A stretch of DNA of 64,000 nucleotides from Rhodospirillales bacterium (GTDB lineage Bacteria > Pseudomonadota > Alphaproteobacteria > Rhodospirillales > Casp-alpha2), in NCBI GenBank assembly GCA_018662225.1, contig JABJGO010000082.1:1-64000 (forward strand), written 5' to 3'. Within the stretch, counting starts at the first letter, position 1. Every line of letters begins with the position of its first letter. This document shows positions 8,075-17,634 of the stretch, in pieces. Position numbers and translations under genes: made by a program. The notes below the pieces were generated by a model. That model did no database searches and was not told the DNA's origin. It saw nothing but the letters and a program-made list of their open reading frames with translations.

Positions 8075-8920
8075 ATGAATAACGGAACTTGTCTGTGCGG
8101 TAGCGTTACATGGGAATTGGCCACCGAGCCTCATGACGCCTACAACTGCTATTGCTCTATGTGTCAAAAAATACACGGCTCAGCTTTCGGTACCTATGCA
8201 TTTGTCCGGCCGGATCAGTTCAAGTGGACGAGTGGTACGGACACTATTATTCAGTACAAGTCGTCTCCGGGTCTGACCCGAAGCTCATGCCACAAATGCG
8301 GCTCGGTAGTGCCCTTTCCAAGCAAGGCCCATGATGGATGGGCCATACCCGCAGGCTGCCACGACCACGGCCGGAAACCTGATTGCAGTATATTCGCAGC
8401 GGGCTGTGCGCCTTGGTATGAGGTGACGGATAACGTGCCGCGCCATGACGCCTATCCCGGTGGTATGGACAGACCCACGGTCGACGACAAGCCGCTCGAC
8501 GAGCAACCGGATGGTGTGATTCGTGGCAGTTGCCATTGTGAGGCCATAGCATTTCATGTGACCGAGCCCTTCAAAGTGGCGCACAATTGCCATTGCTCAC
8601 GTTGTCGGCGGGCACGGGCAGCGGCCCATGCCAGCAACGGATTCGTGTCTATGGATGGCGTTGAGTTCCTGCGTGGCGAGGGCTATCTCAAAACCTATAA
8701 AGTACCCGACGCCAAATTCTTCACTCAGGTGTTCTGCAAGGTGTGCAGTTCAGCCATGCCACGGGTTGACCCTGAGCGTGGGATTGCGGTCATTCCATTG
8801 GGATCGCTTGATGATGATCCTGTCGTCAAACCGGTCGACCATATCTTTGTCTCGTCTAAAGCTGATTGGCATGAGATCACCGATGACCTCCCCACCTATA
8901 AGGATGGCCCTCCCCGTTAA
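8075..8920 (+). CDS. Double GFA-domain (CENP-V/GFA) zinc protein
   Basis: Contains two tandem GFA folds, named after glutathione-dependent formaldehyde-activating enzyme. Each carries a full set of zinc cysteines: domain 1 has CLCG, CYCSMC and CHKC; domain 2 has CHCE, CHCSRC and CKVC. Most family members have one domain of about 130 residues, so this 281-aa protein is a tandem fusion. Substrate unknown; formaldehyde-glutathione chemistry is established for only part of the family. Stands alone, convergent with the cytochrome gene at 8946. Confidence 0.85.
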   Translation: MNNGTCLCGSVTWELATEPHDAYNCYCSMCQKIHGSAFGTYAFVRPDQFKWTSGTDTIIQYKSSPGLTRSSCHKCGSVVPFPSKAHDGWAIPAGCHDHGRKPDCSIFAAGCAPWYEVTDNVPRHDAYPGGMDRPTVDDKPLDEQPDGVIRGSCHCEAIAFHVTEPFKVAHNCHCSRCRRARAAAHASNGFVSMDGVEFLRGEGYLKTYKVPDAKFFTQVFCKVCSSAMPRVDPERGIAVIPLGSLDDDPVVKPVDHIFVSSKADWHEITDDLPTYKDGPPR

Positions 8921-8945
8921 GGAATAGGGATCGTGGTTTAGTCTC

Positions 8946-9437
8946 TTAGTCGCCGTTTTGTTTGCTCATAAGGTCATGGCGCTCTCGTATCTCAGGCGGC
9001 CATGTACTTTTGATGTAGGACAATACAGCAAGGATGTCCTCGTCGCTGTATTCATCGCCAAACGCAGGCATGTCCGTGGCATAGTCAGCACCGGCAAAAT
9101 GCTGAACACCCAACTTGGTAATATCAAACAACTGTTGTTCCTGATGATGCCAGGTATGGCCGGCATCATCATGGGGCGGCGCCGGCAATTTGCCATCGGC
9201 TTTACGGACCTGCCAGTCGGCTTGCCCTTCCAGATCGTCCCCGTGGCATGACGCACAGGCATCTGCATAAATCACAGCACCAGAAGAAACGATTGTTGGG
9301 TTATCGGGCTCAAACCTAACGCGACCATCGCCAGTAAAAGGGATGCCGAACGCCATATAAAATGCACCCAACGCCAACGCCACAAATATGACAATCACGC
9401 CAATACGATTCTTCACTCTCTCATCCCGTCCCACCAA
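8946..9437 (-). CDS. Membrane-anchored mono-haem cytochrome c
   Basis: A 163-aa c-type cytochrome. An uncleaved-looking N-terminal membrane span (about residues 11-30) is followed by a periplasmic domain with one haem site CASCHG near residue 62 and a likely axial Met in MPAFGDEYSDEDI. The pattern fits class I cytochrome c (cbb3 subunit III-like). No oxidase or dehydrogenase genes lie beside it, so its partner is unknown. Lone gene. Confidence 0.88.
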   Translation of the reverse strand: MVGRDERVKNRIGVIVIFVALALGAFYMAFGIPFTGDGRVRFEPDNPTIVSSGAVIYADACASCHGDDLEGQADWQVRKADGKLPAPPHDDAGHTWHHQEQQLFDITKLGVQHFAGADYATDMPAFGDEYSDEDILAVLSYIKSTWPPEIRERHDLMSKQNGD

Positions 9438-9571
9438 TCCAAAACCGGAATCATCTTATAGATGTGAGTTAACTCATAAAGCAAGAAACGAGCGGTCATT
9501 GGCGCGAATATCGGAAATCAAAGAGGCCAAGTTGCGCTTGAAAAACGACCAGCAACCCAGTAATTTTCGTC

Positions 9572-10492
9572 ATGGATCCCGTAACATTATCGAAAATTCA
9601 TCAACAAATCTTGAGTGACGCGCAGAAAGATCGCGCTCGCAGTCCCGGACATGGCATTCAACAGCTCATGACAAAGCCTGTTTTTTCTGGGTTCGTCGAG
9701 GTTGGTTTTATCAATAATGTTTCCGTGTCCATGTTCCTTTGTGAAAACGACGATGGAGTTGCATTAAGGTGTCTGTGGAATGGTTCATTCGAACCGATGT
9801 CCCTGGCGCTTTGGAGCGTCCTTACCAACTACGCAGATTGCGTATTTGATGTGGGTGCACATACCGGCATTTACTCACTGGTTGCTCACGCGATCAACCC
9901 GGCGGCCGTTATTGTTTCTATTGAGCCTTTTCCTCTCAATTTTGGTCGATTGTCCATGAACTTGCGAGCGAATGGCTTTACTGCCGTTCACGCCATCAAC
10001 GCGGCTGTATCAAACAGGGAAGGTGTCGTACCATTTAGCGTATCCAGCGCTCCCTGGTATCTGTCCAGTGGCGGGACGATCGGCTCTGATACCCAGGTCG
10101 ATAGTATTCCAGTAAACTGCACTACTCTGGATAAAGTCATGATTGGCGGAGGTCTTAGTCCCACACTCGTCAAACTTGATGTGGAAGGACACGAGGCTCT
10201 GGCGCTCCAGGGCGGCTTGGCCTTATTGGACACCCACTCACCTGATATAATCCTTGAATGCATATTCGATCAGGATAACCAGAGCTTACAGAAATTACTA
10301 GCCAGCCGCGGGTATGATTTCTATGTAATCGACGATGACAATCTTGCACTTATGCCTGTGGATCAACTCCGTTCCACATCACCGACTGCAAAGAACAAAG
10401 GTCGCTTCAACCGGCTAGCGACGAAACGCAGCGCTCATGAAATTTTATCCTTCGAATTTGCGGCACAAACTTTACTGGCAAAAGACAATTGA
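9572..10492 (+). CDS. FkbM-family SAM-dependent methyltransferase
   Basis: A 306-aa soluble protein with the FkbM Rossmann core: motif I is FDVGAHTGIYS near residue 94, then SIEPFPLNFGRL, and LVKLDVEGHEALALQGG near residue 202, the FkbM hallmark. Usually these methylate sugar or polyketide hydroxyls. No glycan cluster is nearby, so the substrate is open. No good ribosome site precedes the ATG at 9572; a later in-frame ATG at residue 33 is possible. Confidence 0.85.
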   Translation: MDPVTLSKIHQQILSDAQKDRARSPGHGIQQLMTKPVFSGFVEVGFINNVSVSMFLCENDDGVALRCLWNGSFEPMSLALWSVLTNYADCVFDVGAHTGIYSLVAHAINPAAVIVSIEPFPLNFGRLSMNLRANGFTAVHAINAAVSNREGVVPFSVSSAPWYLSSGGTIGSDTQVDSIPVNCTTLDKVMIGGGLSPTLVKLDVEGHEALALQGGLALLDTHSPDIILECIFDQDNQSLQKLLASRGYDFYVIDDDNLALMPVDQLRSTSPTAKNKGRFNRLATKRSAHEILSFEFAAQTLLAKDN

Positions 10493-10716
10493 TTCCGTCT
10501 TTTGCAACGATCCCCTTCTTCCTGGTCGCCGATGACGAGGCTTTGAATGTATTAACACCCACTTCTTGAAATGTATAATGACCGCTCAGGGTCATGAATG
10601 GAAGTATTAGCAAGCCGCGATTCACGTCCGCTCTGCATCACAAATCGAATATTGCCTGTGGCGCCAAGCCCAGTCCGTCTCAGATCAAAACATATAACCG
10701 GGAGGTGCGGGATCAA

Positions 10717-12384
10717 TCAGTTCCGGTTACTCAGAAGTCCGCGCGCAATAACGTGGCTTTGGATTTCCGCCGCACCTTCAAAAATATTCAGGATGCGGGC
10801 ATCGCAGAGTACGCGAGAGATCGGGAATTCCAGGGCGTAACCGTTGCCGCCGTGGACCTGTAACGCGTTGTCGGCATTGGACCACGCCACGCGGGCGGCC
10901 AGAAGTTTTGCCATGCCAGCTTCAATGTCACAGCGCCGGTCTGAATCACGCTCGCGCGCGGCAAAATACGTCAACTGCCGTGCCATCATAGTCTCCACCG
11001 CCATGAAGGCGATTTTGCCACCAATGCGTGGAAAAGCGTACAGCGGTTTACCGAACTGAATGCGGTCCATGGCGTATTTGTGACCCAGTTCCATGGCGTT
11101 TTGCGCCACGCCCACGGCGCGCGCTGCCGTCTGGATGCGGGCGGATTCGAACGTGGCCATCAGCTGTTTGAAGCCCTGCCCCTCGACTTCGCCCAACAGG
11201 TTTTCAGCTGGCACCGCGAAGTCTTCGAAGCGCAGGTCGTATTCTTTCATACCGCGGTAGCCGAGCACAGGGATCTCGCCGCCGCTCATGCCGTCAGCCG
11301 GGAACGCATCGTCCTCGGTGCCGCGTGGCTTTTCAGCCAGAAACATGGAGAGCCCCTTGTAGCCAGCCTCATCCGGGTTGGTGCGGGTGAGCAACGTCAT
11401 CATGTCGGACCGGCTGGCATGGGGGATCCATGTTTTGTTGCCGGTGATCTTATAGGTATCGCCACCCCGCACCGCGCGGGTGCGAAGGCTGCCCAGATCG
11501 GAGCCTGTGTTGGGCTCAGTAAACACCGCCGTGGGCAGGATTTCACCCGTAGCGAGCTTAGGCAGGTAATGTTCTTTCTGCGCCGTCGTGCCGCCCAATC
11601 TGATGAGTTCTGCGGCAATTTCCGAACGCGTCCCCAACGAGCCTACGCCGATATAGCCGCGTGACAGTTCTTCGGTCACCACACACATGGCCGTCTTGGT
11701 CATACCAAGGCCGCCCCATTCTTCAGGGATGGTCAGGCCGAACACACCGAGCTCCGCCATCTGATCGACGATCTCGATGGGGATCAGCACATCGTCCAGG
11801 TGCCACTGGTGGCAATGGGGAACGACCTGTTCTTCGGAGAAGCGGCGGAACTGATCGCGCACCATATCCAGCATTTCATCATCGAAACCCAACGCACCGT
11901 AGTTGCCGTCTTCCAGCGAGCTTTCGATCTCAGCCGCCAGCGCCATATGACAGCCCGACGTGTTGCCTTCGGTGATCAGGGTTTTCACCGCACCTTTAAA
12001 AAACGCATGGGTTTCTTTCGACGTGATACCCAGATCACGCGGCCGTACGATCTCCACTTGCGACAAGGGGATACCGCCATAAAGCTGGGCACAATATTCA
12101 CCAAAGCCTATTTGCAGAATCAGCTTTTCTTTATCTCCTAAGGAGCCTTCACCGTCCAGGCGCTCGGCCCAGCCATGAAGTTGTCGCAGACCTTCCACAT
12201 AGGTCGCCATCCAGGCAAAGCCATGGGCCGCAAGCTGTTCCGCTTCCAGCTTATCGCCATCAACGCGGCTATCAACGATCACACGCTCAGACACATGGGC
12301 CCGCGCGGCAACAAGCAGCGCATCAGCATTGGAAACAGCCTCACGGGTGAGGGAAAGAAGATTAAGGAGAATAAGCTGAGTCAT
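10717..12384 (-). CDS. mcd: (2S)-Methylsuccinyl-CoA dehydrogenase
   Basis: FAD enzyme of the ethylmalonyl-CoA pathway that oxidises (2S)-methylsuccinyl-CoA to mesaconyl-CoA. The 555-aa length is longer than ordinary acyl-CoA dehydrogenases (about 380). The extra N-terminal ~150 residues are characteristic of Mcd. The acyl-CoA dehydrogenase core follows: FTEPNTGSDLGSLRTRA and, near the end, QVHGGNGYALEFPISR. Assignment is strengthened by ccr and ecm within 5 kb. Transcribed with the same polarity as ccr, but an unrelated ATPase gene is in between. Confidence 0.88.
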   Translation of the reverse strand: MTQLILLNLLSLTREAVSNADALLVAARAHVSERVIVDSRVDGDKLEAEQLAAHGFAWMATYVEGLRQLHGWAERLDGEGSLGDKEKLILQIGFGEYCAQLYGGIPLSQVEIVRPRDLGITSKETHAFFKGAVKTLITEGNTSGCHMALAAEIESSLEDGNYGALGFDDEMLDMVRDQFRRFSEEQVVPHCHQWHLDDVLIPIEIVDQMAELGVFGLTIPEEWGGLGMTKTAMCVVTEELSRGYIGVGSLGTRSEIAAELIRLGGTTAQKEHYLPKLATGEILPTAVFTEPNTGSDLGSLRTRAVRGGDTYKITGNKTWIPHASRSDMMTLLTRTNPDEAGYKGLSMFLAEKPRGTEDDAFPADGMSGGEIPVLGYRGMKEYDLRFEDFAVPAENLLGEVEGQGFKQLMATFESARIQTAARAVGVAQNAMELGHKYAMDRIQFGKPLYAFPRIGGKIAFMAVETMMARQLTYFAARERDSDRRCDIEAGMAKLLAARVAWSNADNALQVHGGNGYALEFPISRVLCDARILNIFEGAAEIQSHVIARGLLSNRN

Positions 12385-12413
12385 GGCATTATACCTGTTG
12401 GATAATCAAAAAA

Positions 12414-13952
12414 TTAAACCGGATAAAGACGGTCACGAAAAAATTGAAGGTCACGGGTTAGATACCCTTTGGCTTCATAAAATTGTTTTTGTTGTTCATC
12501 AAAAATAGGCGAATAAAGAACTTTTTCGACGCGCCAATCGGTAAGGCGGCGACCTTCTTTGGTTTGAAGGAACCTGTCTACATGCTCATCGAAAACTTGA
12601 AGGGCGGCACCATCATGGGCTGATGCTGAACGCTTGCAGGACCCAAACCGAACACAGGGCTCGTCTTCATTCAGGGCCACCAGATCAATCTCTATGTCAG
12701 AACCATCGGCCTTGTTCCAGTAACCATGGACGAAATCTGTCAGCGCGAAATCACCCACACCCTTGCGCGAAGATTCCTGTGTCAAAAGTCGGGTCATTTT
12801 TTCAAATGCAAACCCTTCGTGCGTTTTGAGAGCCTCATCTGCCCGCGCTAACGGGCGATCTATGGGTTGCACTTTTGCCATTTGTAGATTGCGTCGGATT
12901 GCTCGCATCCAGGCGGTGAGAAAATTGTCGGTAATGGCATAACGGGTTTTACGTGAACGCTCACCAGAAAATATAGGTTGTTGTTTCTCCACCATTTGAT
13001 AACGGTCGGTTAGGACAGCAAGATAGGCGCTTAGTTCTCGTTCAGCGCCTGTACGTTCGTATTCGGACCTTAGCTCGCTGGATGCACTGGGACCATTATT
13101 CGCCAGTAATTTCAGCACACTGTCATAGCGCCCACGCAACTCGCGCAGGAACCAGTTTTCCGCCTCATCTTTGAGCGGACTGGAGCCCTCAAAGAACAAT
13201 TTTAGCAAAGTCGTCTGCCGATAATCATCCTTCAAAGACAAAACACCCTGATCAAAACAGTCTCGGTAAAATTTGGGTACTCCCTCAAACAAAGACCACA
13301 AGAACAGCCAATGCTCCGGCTCCTCTACATTATGCTCATCGAACATCTCAAAGAGGGTAGAGAAATCCCAATGCTCCAAAGAAACCGTATCAGTAAGACG
13401 CCCGAACAATGGGGATGCCCGATCTTCCAGAACAGCTGTCATTTCTGTATGGATAGAACCAAGGACAAAAATTCCACCCATGGGTCTTTCCTCATCATCC
13501 CATTCGTACTCATTCGCCCTAAGCTCGTCGACAGCTTTTTGAAGATAAGATGTGAAAGGTGAAAGTTGTTTTCGGTGAAAATATTGAAACTCATCAATTA
13601 TAACTATCCACCCGGCAATATTCATCAGCCGGGTTAAAAATACCATATCTTGAAAAGTTTTCACCAATTCAGGAATGTCAAATTTTTCTACGGCTTCTGC
13701 CCCGATACCGGAGTCAAAAGTGTCTTCCCAAGCCTCCCAGAATGCTTGAACTACACCGCGCTCATCACTGTCTGGAACCTGAAAGTAGAAAAACGGGCGA
13801 TCCAGGTTTTGAAGCACCTGTTTAATCAAGGTGGTCTTACCGATACGACGACGCCCAGAGATCGAACAGAAAAACCATCTGTCCGATGATATAATCCGTT
13901 CAATATCCGCCAACTCGCTTTCGCGACCATAAAACTCCCAGTTATTTGACAC
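12414..13952 (-). CDS. AAA ATPase with C-terminal DUF234-like domain
   Basis: A ~512-aa protein of the archaeal-type ATPase (PF01637-like) class. It has Walker A GRRRIGKTTL near residue 38 and Walker B WIVIIDEFQ near residue 115, then a helix-turn-helix-like middle and a nuclease-fold-like end (EIDLVALN, then FGSCKRS). In DUF234 proteins this last motif is usually a GECK-type PD-(D/E)XK site; here Glu is replaced by Ser. The GTG at 13952 is chosen because GGAG lies 7 nt upstream; a TTG at 13964 is the alternative. The gene looks A+T-richer than its neighbours and breaks the ccr-mcd unit, consistent with horizontal acquisition. Function unknown. Confidence 0.72.
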   Translation of the reverse strand: MSNNWEFYGRESELADIERIISSDRWFFCSISGRRRIGKTTLIKQVLQNLDRPFFYFQVPDSDERGVVQAFWEAWEDTFDSGIGAEAVEKFDIPELVKTFQDMVFLTRLMNIAGWIVIIDEFQYFHRKQLSPFTSYLQKAVDELRANEYEWDDEERPMGGIFVLGSIHTEMTAVLEDRASPLFGRLTDTVSLEHWDFSTLFEMFDEHNVEEPEHWLFLWSLFEGVPKFYRDCFDQGVLSLKDDYRQTTLLKLFFEGSSPLKDEAENWFLRELRGRYDSVLKLLANNGPSASSELRSEYERTGAERELSAYLAVLTDRYQMVEKQQPIFSGERSRKTRYAITDNFLTAWMRAIRRNLQMAKVQPIDRPLARADEALKTHEGFAFEKMTRLLTQESSRKGVGDFALTDFVHGYWNKADGSDIEIDLVALNEDEPCVRFGSCKRSASAHDGAALQVFDEHVDRFLQTKEGRRLTDWRVEKVLYSPIFDEQQKQFYEAKGYLTRDLQFFRDRLYPV

Positions 13953-13970
13953 ACTTAACTCCAAAAAACC

Positions 13971-13996
13971 AATAACATAATTAAAATTATGTTATT
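13971..13996 (-). terminator. A+T-rich hairpin between ccr and ATPase gene
   Basis: Arms 13971-13981 and 13986-13996 pair over 11 bp with the 4-nt loop TAAA. On the minus strand it follows the ccr stop by about 30 bp and is followed by TGGTTTTTTGG, so it could end ccr transcripts. It also ends about 20 bp before the ATPase start and might act as an operator. Confidence 0.5.
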
Positions 13997-14025
13997 TTTC
14001 ATGAATTGTCAAATCAACTTGGAAA

Positions 14026-15306
14026 CTACCCCTCGACACAATCCTCAATGGTACGGCGGCCAGGCTTCTTGGCCTGGACCAGCACGGCCATGTTGCCGGG
14101 CTTGTGCTCGTTTTTCATCATTTTCATGTGGGCCGCCGGGATGTCATCCCATGAGAACACTTCGGACATGGACGGATCGATGCGTCGCTCGATAACCAGC
14201 TGATTAGCCTGCGAGGACTGTTTCAGGTTGGCAAAATGGCTACCCTGAATACGTTTCTGACGCATCCACACAAAACGCGCATCCATGGTCAGGTTAAACC
14301 CGGTTGTGCCAGCACAGAACACAACCATGCCGCCACGCTTCACGATGTTACAACTGACCGGGAAGGTTGCTTCACCGGGGTGCTCGAACACAAAATCTAC
14401 GTCCTTGCCCTTGCCGGTGATGTCCCAGATGGCTTTACCGAACTTGCGGGTTTCTTTCATGTAGTCGCCGAATCCTTCGCCGTTTACTTCGGGCAATTGG
14501 CCCCAGCAATTGAACTCCTTGCGGTTGATCACACCTTTGGCACCCAGTGACAAAACAAAGTCGCGTTTGGAATCGTCAGATATGACTCCGATGGCGTTAG
14601 CCCCTGCCGTGGCGCACAACTGAACAGCCATGGCCCCCAGGCCACCCGATGCACCCCATACCAATACATTATGACCGGGGCGCAGGATGTGTGGACGGTG
14701 GCCGAACAGCATGCGGTAAGCCGTCGCCAGTGTCAGTACGTAGCAGGCACTTTCTTCCCAGGTCAGATGCTTGGGACGGGGCATGCACTGCTGCGCCTGA
14801 ACGCGACAGAATTGCGCAAACGAACCGTCCGGTGTCTCATAACCCCAGATGCGTTGGGAGGTAGAGAACATGGGATCGCCGCCGTTGCATTCCTCATCAT
14901 CACCGTCGTCCTGGTTACAATGAACCACGACTTCATCACCCACTTTGACGCGGGTAACCCTGGAGCCCACGGCCCAGACGATGCCGGACGCGTCGGAACC
15001 CGCGATGTGGTATTCGGCCTTGTGATAATCAAACGGAGAGATTGGTGTTCCGAGAGCAGCCCATACACCGTTGTAGTTCACACCAGCCGCCATCACCATG
15101 ATCAGCACATCGTGGCTGTCCAGTGCGGGCGTATCCACCACTTCCATCTGCATGGCTGTATCCGGATCGCCGTGCCGTTCTTTCCGAATGGCCCACGCGT
15201 ACATGCTTTTCGGCACATGACCAAGCGGCGGAAACTCGCCCAGCTCATACAGGTCTTTCTTTTCCTGGCCAGGAAACAGATCAACGACTTCTGCGGCTTC
15301 ACTCAT
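14026..15306 (-). CDS. ccr: Crotonyl-CoA carboxylase/reductase
   Basis: Key enzyme of the ethylmalonyl-CoA pathway: NADPH-dependent reductive carboxylation of crotonyl-CoA to (2S)-ethylmalonyl-CoA. The 426-aa protein is an MDR-fold enzyme of normal Ccr length, with HIAGSDASGIVWAVG, the nucleotide-binding VWGASGGLGAMAVQL near residue 217, and a characteristic N-terminus (DLYELGEFPPLGHVPKSMYA). Divergent from ecm across a 198-bp shared promoter region. Together with mcd and ecm it defines acetyl-CoA assimilation without isocitrate lyase. Confidence 0.95.
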   Translation of the reverse strand: MSEAAEVVDLFPGQEKKDLYELGEFPPLGHVPKSMYAWAIRKERHGDPDTAMQMEVVDTPALDSHDVLIMVMAAGVNYNGVWAALGTPISPFDYHKAEYHIAGSDASGIVWAVGSRVTRVKVGDEVVVHCNQDDGDDEECNGGDPMFSTSQRIWGYETPDGSFAQFCRVQAQQCMPRPKHLTWEESACYVLTLATAYRMLFGHRPHILRPGHNVLVWGASGGLGAMAVQLCATAGANAIGVISDDSKRDFVLSLGAKGVINRKEFNCWGQLPEVNGEGFGDYMKETRKFGKAIWDITGKGKDVDFVFEHPGEATFPVSCNIVKRGGMVVFCAGTTGFNLTMDARFVWMRQKRIQGSHFANLKQSSQANQLVIERRIDPSMSEVFSWDDIPAAHMKMMKNEHKPGNMAVLVQAKKPGRRTIEDCVEG

Positions 15307-15504
15307 GTTCGTCTTCCTCTAATAAAGGCTCAACAAAAATTAGGTGTAGAAACAAGTTGCCAAAGTTTTATACTCCTCTTAATTATTCCGCAATGCACAA
15401 AAAGACATATCGTTCACGTTCTATCCCGAAAGGGGTAATTTTGTTGCCTAAAATGGCTATTTTCTGTAATTAAGCATCAAAAATCCGACGCTGGAGACAA
15501 AAAA
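15307..15504. promoter_or_regulatory. Divergent ccr/ecm promoter region
   Basis: 198 bp between divergent pathway genes. Two similar strings, GTTGCCAAAG (near 15356) and GTTGCCTAAAA (15443-15453), and the stretch CGCAATGCAC between them could be regulator sites. GGAG ends about 9 nt before the ecm ATG. No site can be assigned to a named regulator with confidence; the XRE-cupin gene after ecm is a natural candidate. Confidence 0.35.
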
Positions 15505-17547
15505 ATGACCGAACCTCTCGCACCCGCAAAAGAAAATGGTGCGCCGCAACGTAATGCAGAACGAGACACAGAACGAGCCAAAGAGCGAGACAAGCCTTGG
15601 CTGTTCAGAACCTATTCGGGTCATTCATCGGCCGCTGAATCCAATGCGCTGTATCGGAACAACCTGAAAAAGGGCCAGACAGGTCTATCGGTGGCCTTCG
15701 ATTTACCCACACAGACCGGTTACGATTCGGATCATGTGCTGGCCAAGGGCGAAGTGGGCAAGGTCGGTGTGCCCATATCCCATCTGGGCGATATGGAGAC
15801 CTTGTTCGACGGCATTCCGCTCGGCGAGATGAACACGTCCATGACCATCAATGCGCCTGCCACATGGTTACTAGCGCTGTATATTGCCGCCGCTGAACGC
15901 CAGGGCGTCGATCGCAAAGACCTGACTGGCACGGTACAGAACGACATCATCAAAGAGTATCTGTCGCGTGGTACTTATATCTTCCCACCCAAACCAAGCC
16001 TGAAGCTGATCGCCGACACAGTGGCCTTTACCTATACCGAAGTGCCCAAGTGGAACCCCATGAACGTGTGCTCCTATCATTTACAGGAAGCCGGGGCCAC
16101 GCCGGTACAGGAACTGGCCTTTGCGCTGGCCACCGCTACCGCTGTATTGGACGAGGTCAAAAATTCCGGACAAGTGCCCGAAGAAGACTTCCCCATCGTG
16201 GTAGGGCGTATCAGCTTTTTCGTGAACGCCGGCATTCGATTTGTGACCGAGATTTGCAAGATGCGGGCCTTCACGGAACTGTGGGATGAAATCACAAAGG
16301 AGCGCTACAGGGTTGAAGACCCGAAACTGCGCCGCTTTCGTTATGGCGTTCAGGTCAACAGCCTTGGCCTGACCGAACAGCAGCCGGAAAACAACGTGTA
16401 CCGCGTATTGCTGGAAATGCTGGCGGTGACGTTATCCAAGGGTGCTCGTGCTCGCGCGGTGCAATTACCGGCCTGGAACGAAGCCCTCGGCCTGCCCCGG
16501 CCATGGGATCAGCAATGGTCGCTGCGCCTGCAACAGATTGTGGCTTATGAAACGGACCTGCTGGAATATGCCGATATCTTTGATGGCTCCAAGGCTATTG
16601 AAGAAAAGGTCGCGGCCCTCAAAGTTGAAGCCATGGACGAGTTAGCCTGTATTGACGAGTTGGGCGGCGCGGTGGAAGCCGTTGACCAAAGCTATATGAA
16701 ACGACAGTTGGTGGAATCCAATGCCGCACGACTGGCCGCGATCGAGAGCGGAGAGCAGACCGTTGTGGGCGTGAACAAATATACGGAAACCGAAGAAAGC
16801 CCGCTGACCGCTGGTGACGGTTCTATCCTGACCATTGATCCGCGCGCCGAGTCAGAACAGATCGAGCGCTTGCAAGCCTGGCGCGAAACCCGCGATCAAT
16901 CCGCCGTAGACACCGCCATCGCAAACTTGCGCAACGCGGCACAGGATGGCGGCAACATCATGCTAACCTCCATCGCCTGTGCCCATGCCGGTGTGACCAC
17001 CGGCGAATGGGGTCAGACCTTACGCGACGTGTTTGGTGAATACCGCGCGCCCACAGGTATTCATGGATCATCGACGACGGAAGTCAGCAACATCGAAGAA
17101 GCCCGTGAGCGGGTGAACAATGCGTCAAACAAACTGGGACGGCGTTTAAAAATGCTGGTGGGCAAGCCCGGTCTGGACGGTCATTCCAATGGCGCAGAAC
17201 AGATCGCCGTGCGCGCGCGCGATGCTGGCTTCGAAGTCGTCTATGAAGGCATCCGCCTGACCCCCACCGAGATCGTCGATGCGGCATTGCAGGAAAACGT
17301 CCACGTGGTTGGCCTGTCTATCCTGTCCGGATCGCACATCTCGCTGGTGACCGAGGTACTTGAGCTTATGAAGACCAAGGGCATGGACGACGTGCCCGTC
17401 ATCATTGGTGGCATCATCCCGCCGGAAGACGCTGAGACGTTGCTGAACGCCGGTGTTGCCCGTGTCTATACGCCGAAGAACTTCGATCTCAACGCCATCA
17501 TGACCGACATCGCTAGTGTGGTGGAAGAAGTGGCTGACGCTGCATAG
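15505..17547 (+). CDS. ecm: Ethylmalonyl-CoA mutase
   Basis: Adenosylcobalamin-dependent mutase converting (2R)-ethylmalonyl-CoA to (2S)-methylsuccinyl-CoA. The 680-aa single chain has the mutase barrel (PWLFRTYSGHSSAAESN near the start) and the C-terminal cobalamin-binding domain with DGHSNG at residues 558-563; His560 would be the lower Co ligand. It is shorter than methylmalonyl-CoA mutase large subunits, and pathway context with ccr and mcd favours Ecm. Needs B12, which fits the B12-riboswitch-controlled cobalt transporter at 45800-47055. Confidence 0.92.
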   Translation: MTEPLAPAKENGAPQRNAERDTERAKERDKPWLFRTYSGHSSAAESNALYRNNLKKGQTGLSVAFDLPTQTGYDSDHVLAKGEVGKVGVPISHLGDMETLFDGIPLGEMNTSMTINAPATWLLALYIAAAERQGVDRKDLTGTVQNDIIKEYLSRGTYIFPPKPSLKLIADTVAFTYTEVPKWNPMNVCSYHLQEAGATPVQELAFALATATAVLDEVKNSGQVPEEDFPIVVGRISFFVNAGIRFVTEICKMRAFTELWDEITKERYRVEDPKLRRFRYGVQVNSLGLTEQQPENNVYRVLLEMLAVTLSKGARARAVQLPAWNEALGLPRPWDQQWSLRLQQIVAYETDLLEYADIFDGSKAIEEKVAALKVEAMDELACIDELGGAVEAVDQSYMKRQLVESNAARLAAIESGEQTVVGVNKYTETEESPLTAGDGSILTIDPRAESEQIERLQAWRETRDQSAVDTAIANLRNAAQDGGNIMLTSIACAHAGVTTGEWGQTLRDVFGEYRAPTGIHGSSTTEVSNIEEARERVNNASNKLGRRLKMLVGKPGLDGHSNGAEQIAVRARDAGFEVVYEGIRLTPTEIVDAALQENVHVVGLSILSGSHISLVTEVLELMKTKGMDDVPVIIGGIIPPEDAETLLNAGVARVYTPKNFDLNAIMTDIASVVEEVADAA

Positions 17548-17634
17548 CTTGACGATGCACACGGCTTGCGCTGCATCATATCCCGCCATATGGTTGCTAC
17601 AGGTTTCCGGGAACAACAGGAAATGTGAACAACC

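Noticed and set aside
10578-10595. 6-bp hairpin ATGACC/GGTCAT between fkbM and mcd
   Set aside because: Short, no T-tract; likely chance, though it could mark the end of two convergent transcripts.
10594-10863. Plus-strand frames over the mcd 3' end
   Set aside because: They overlap mcd, have no motif and no ribosome site.
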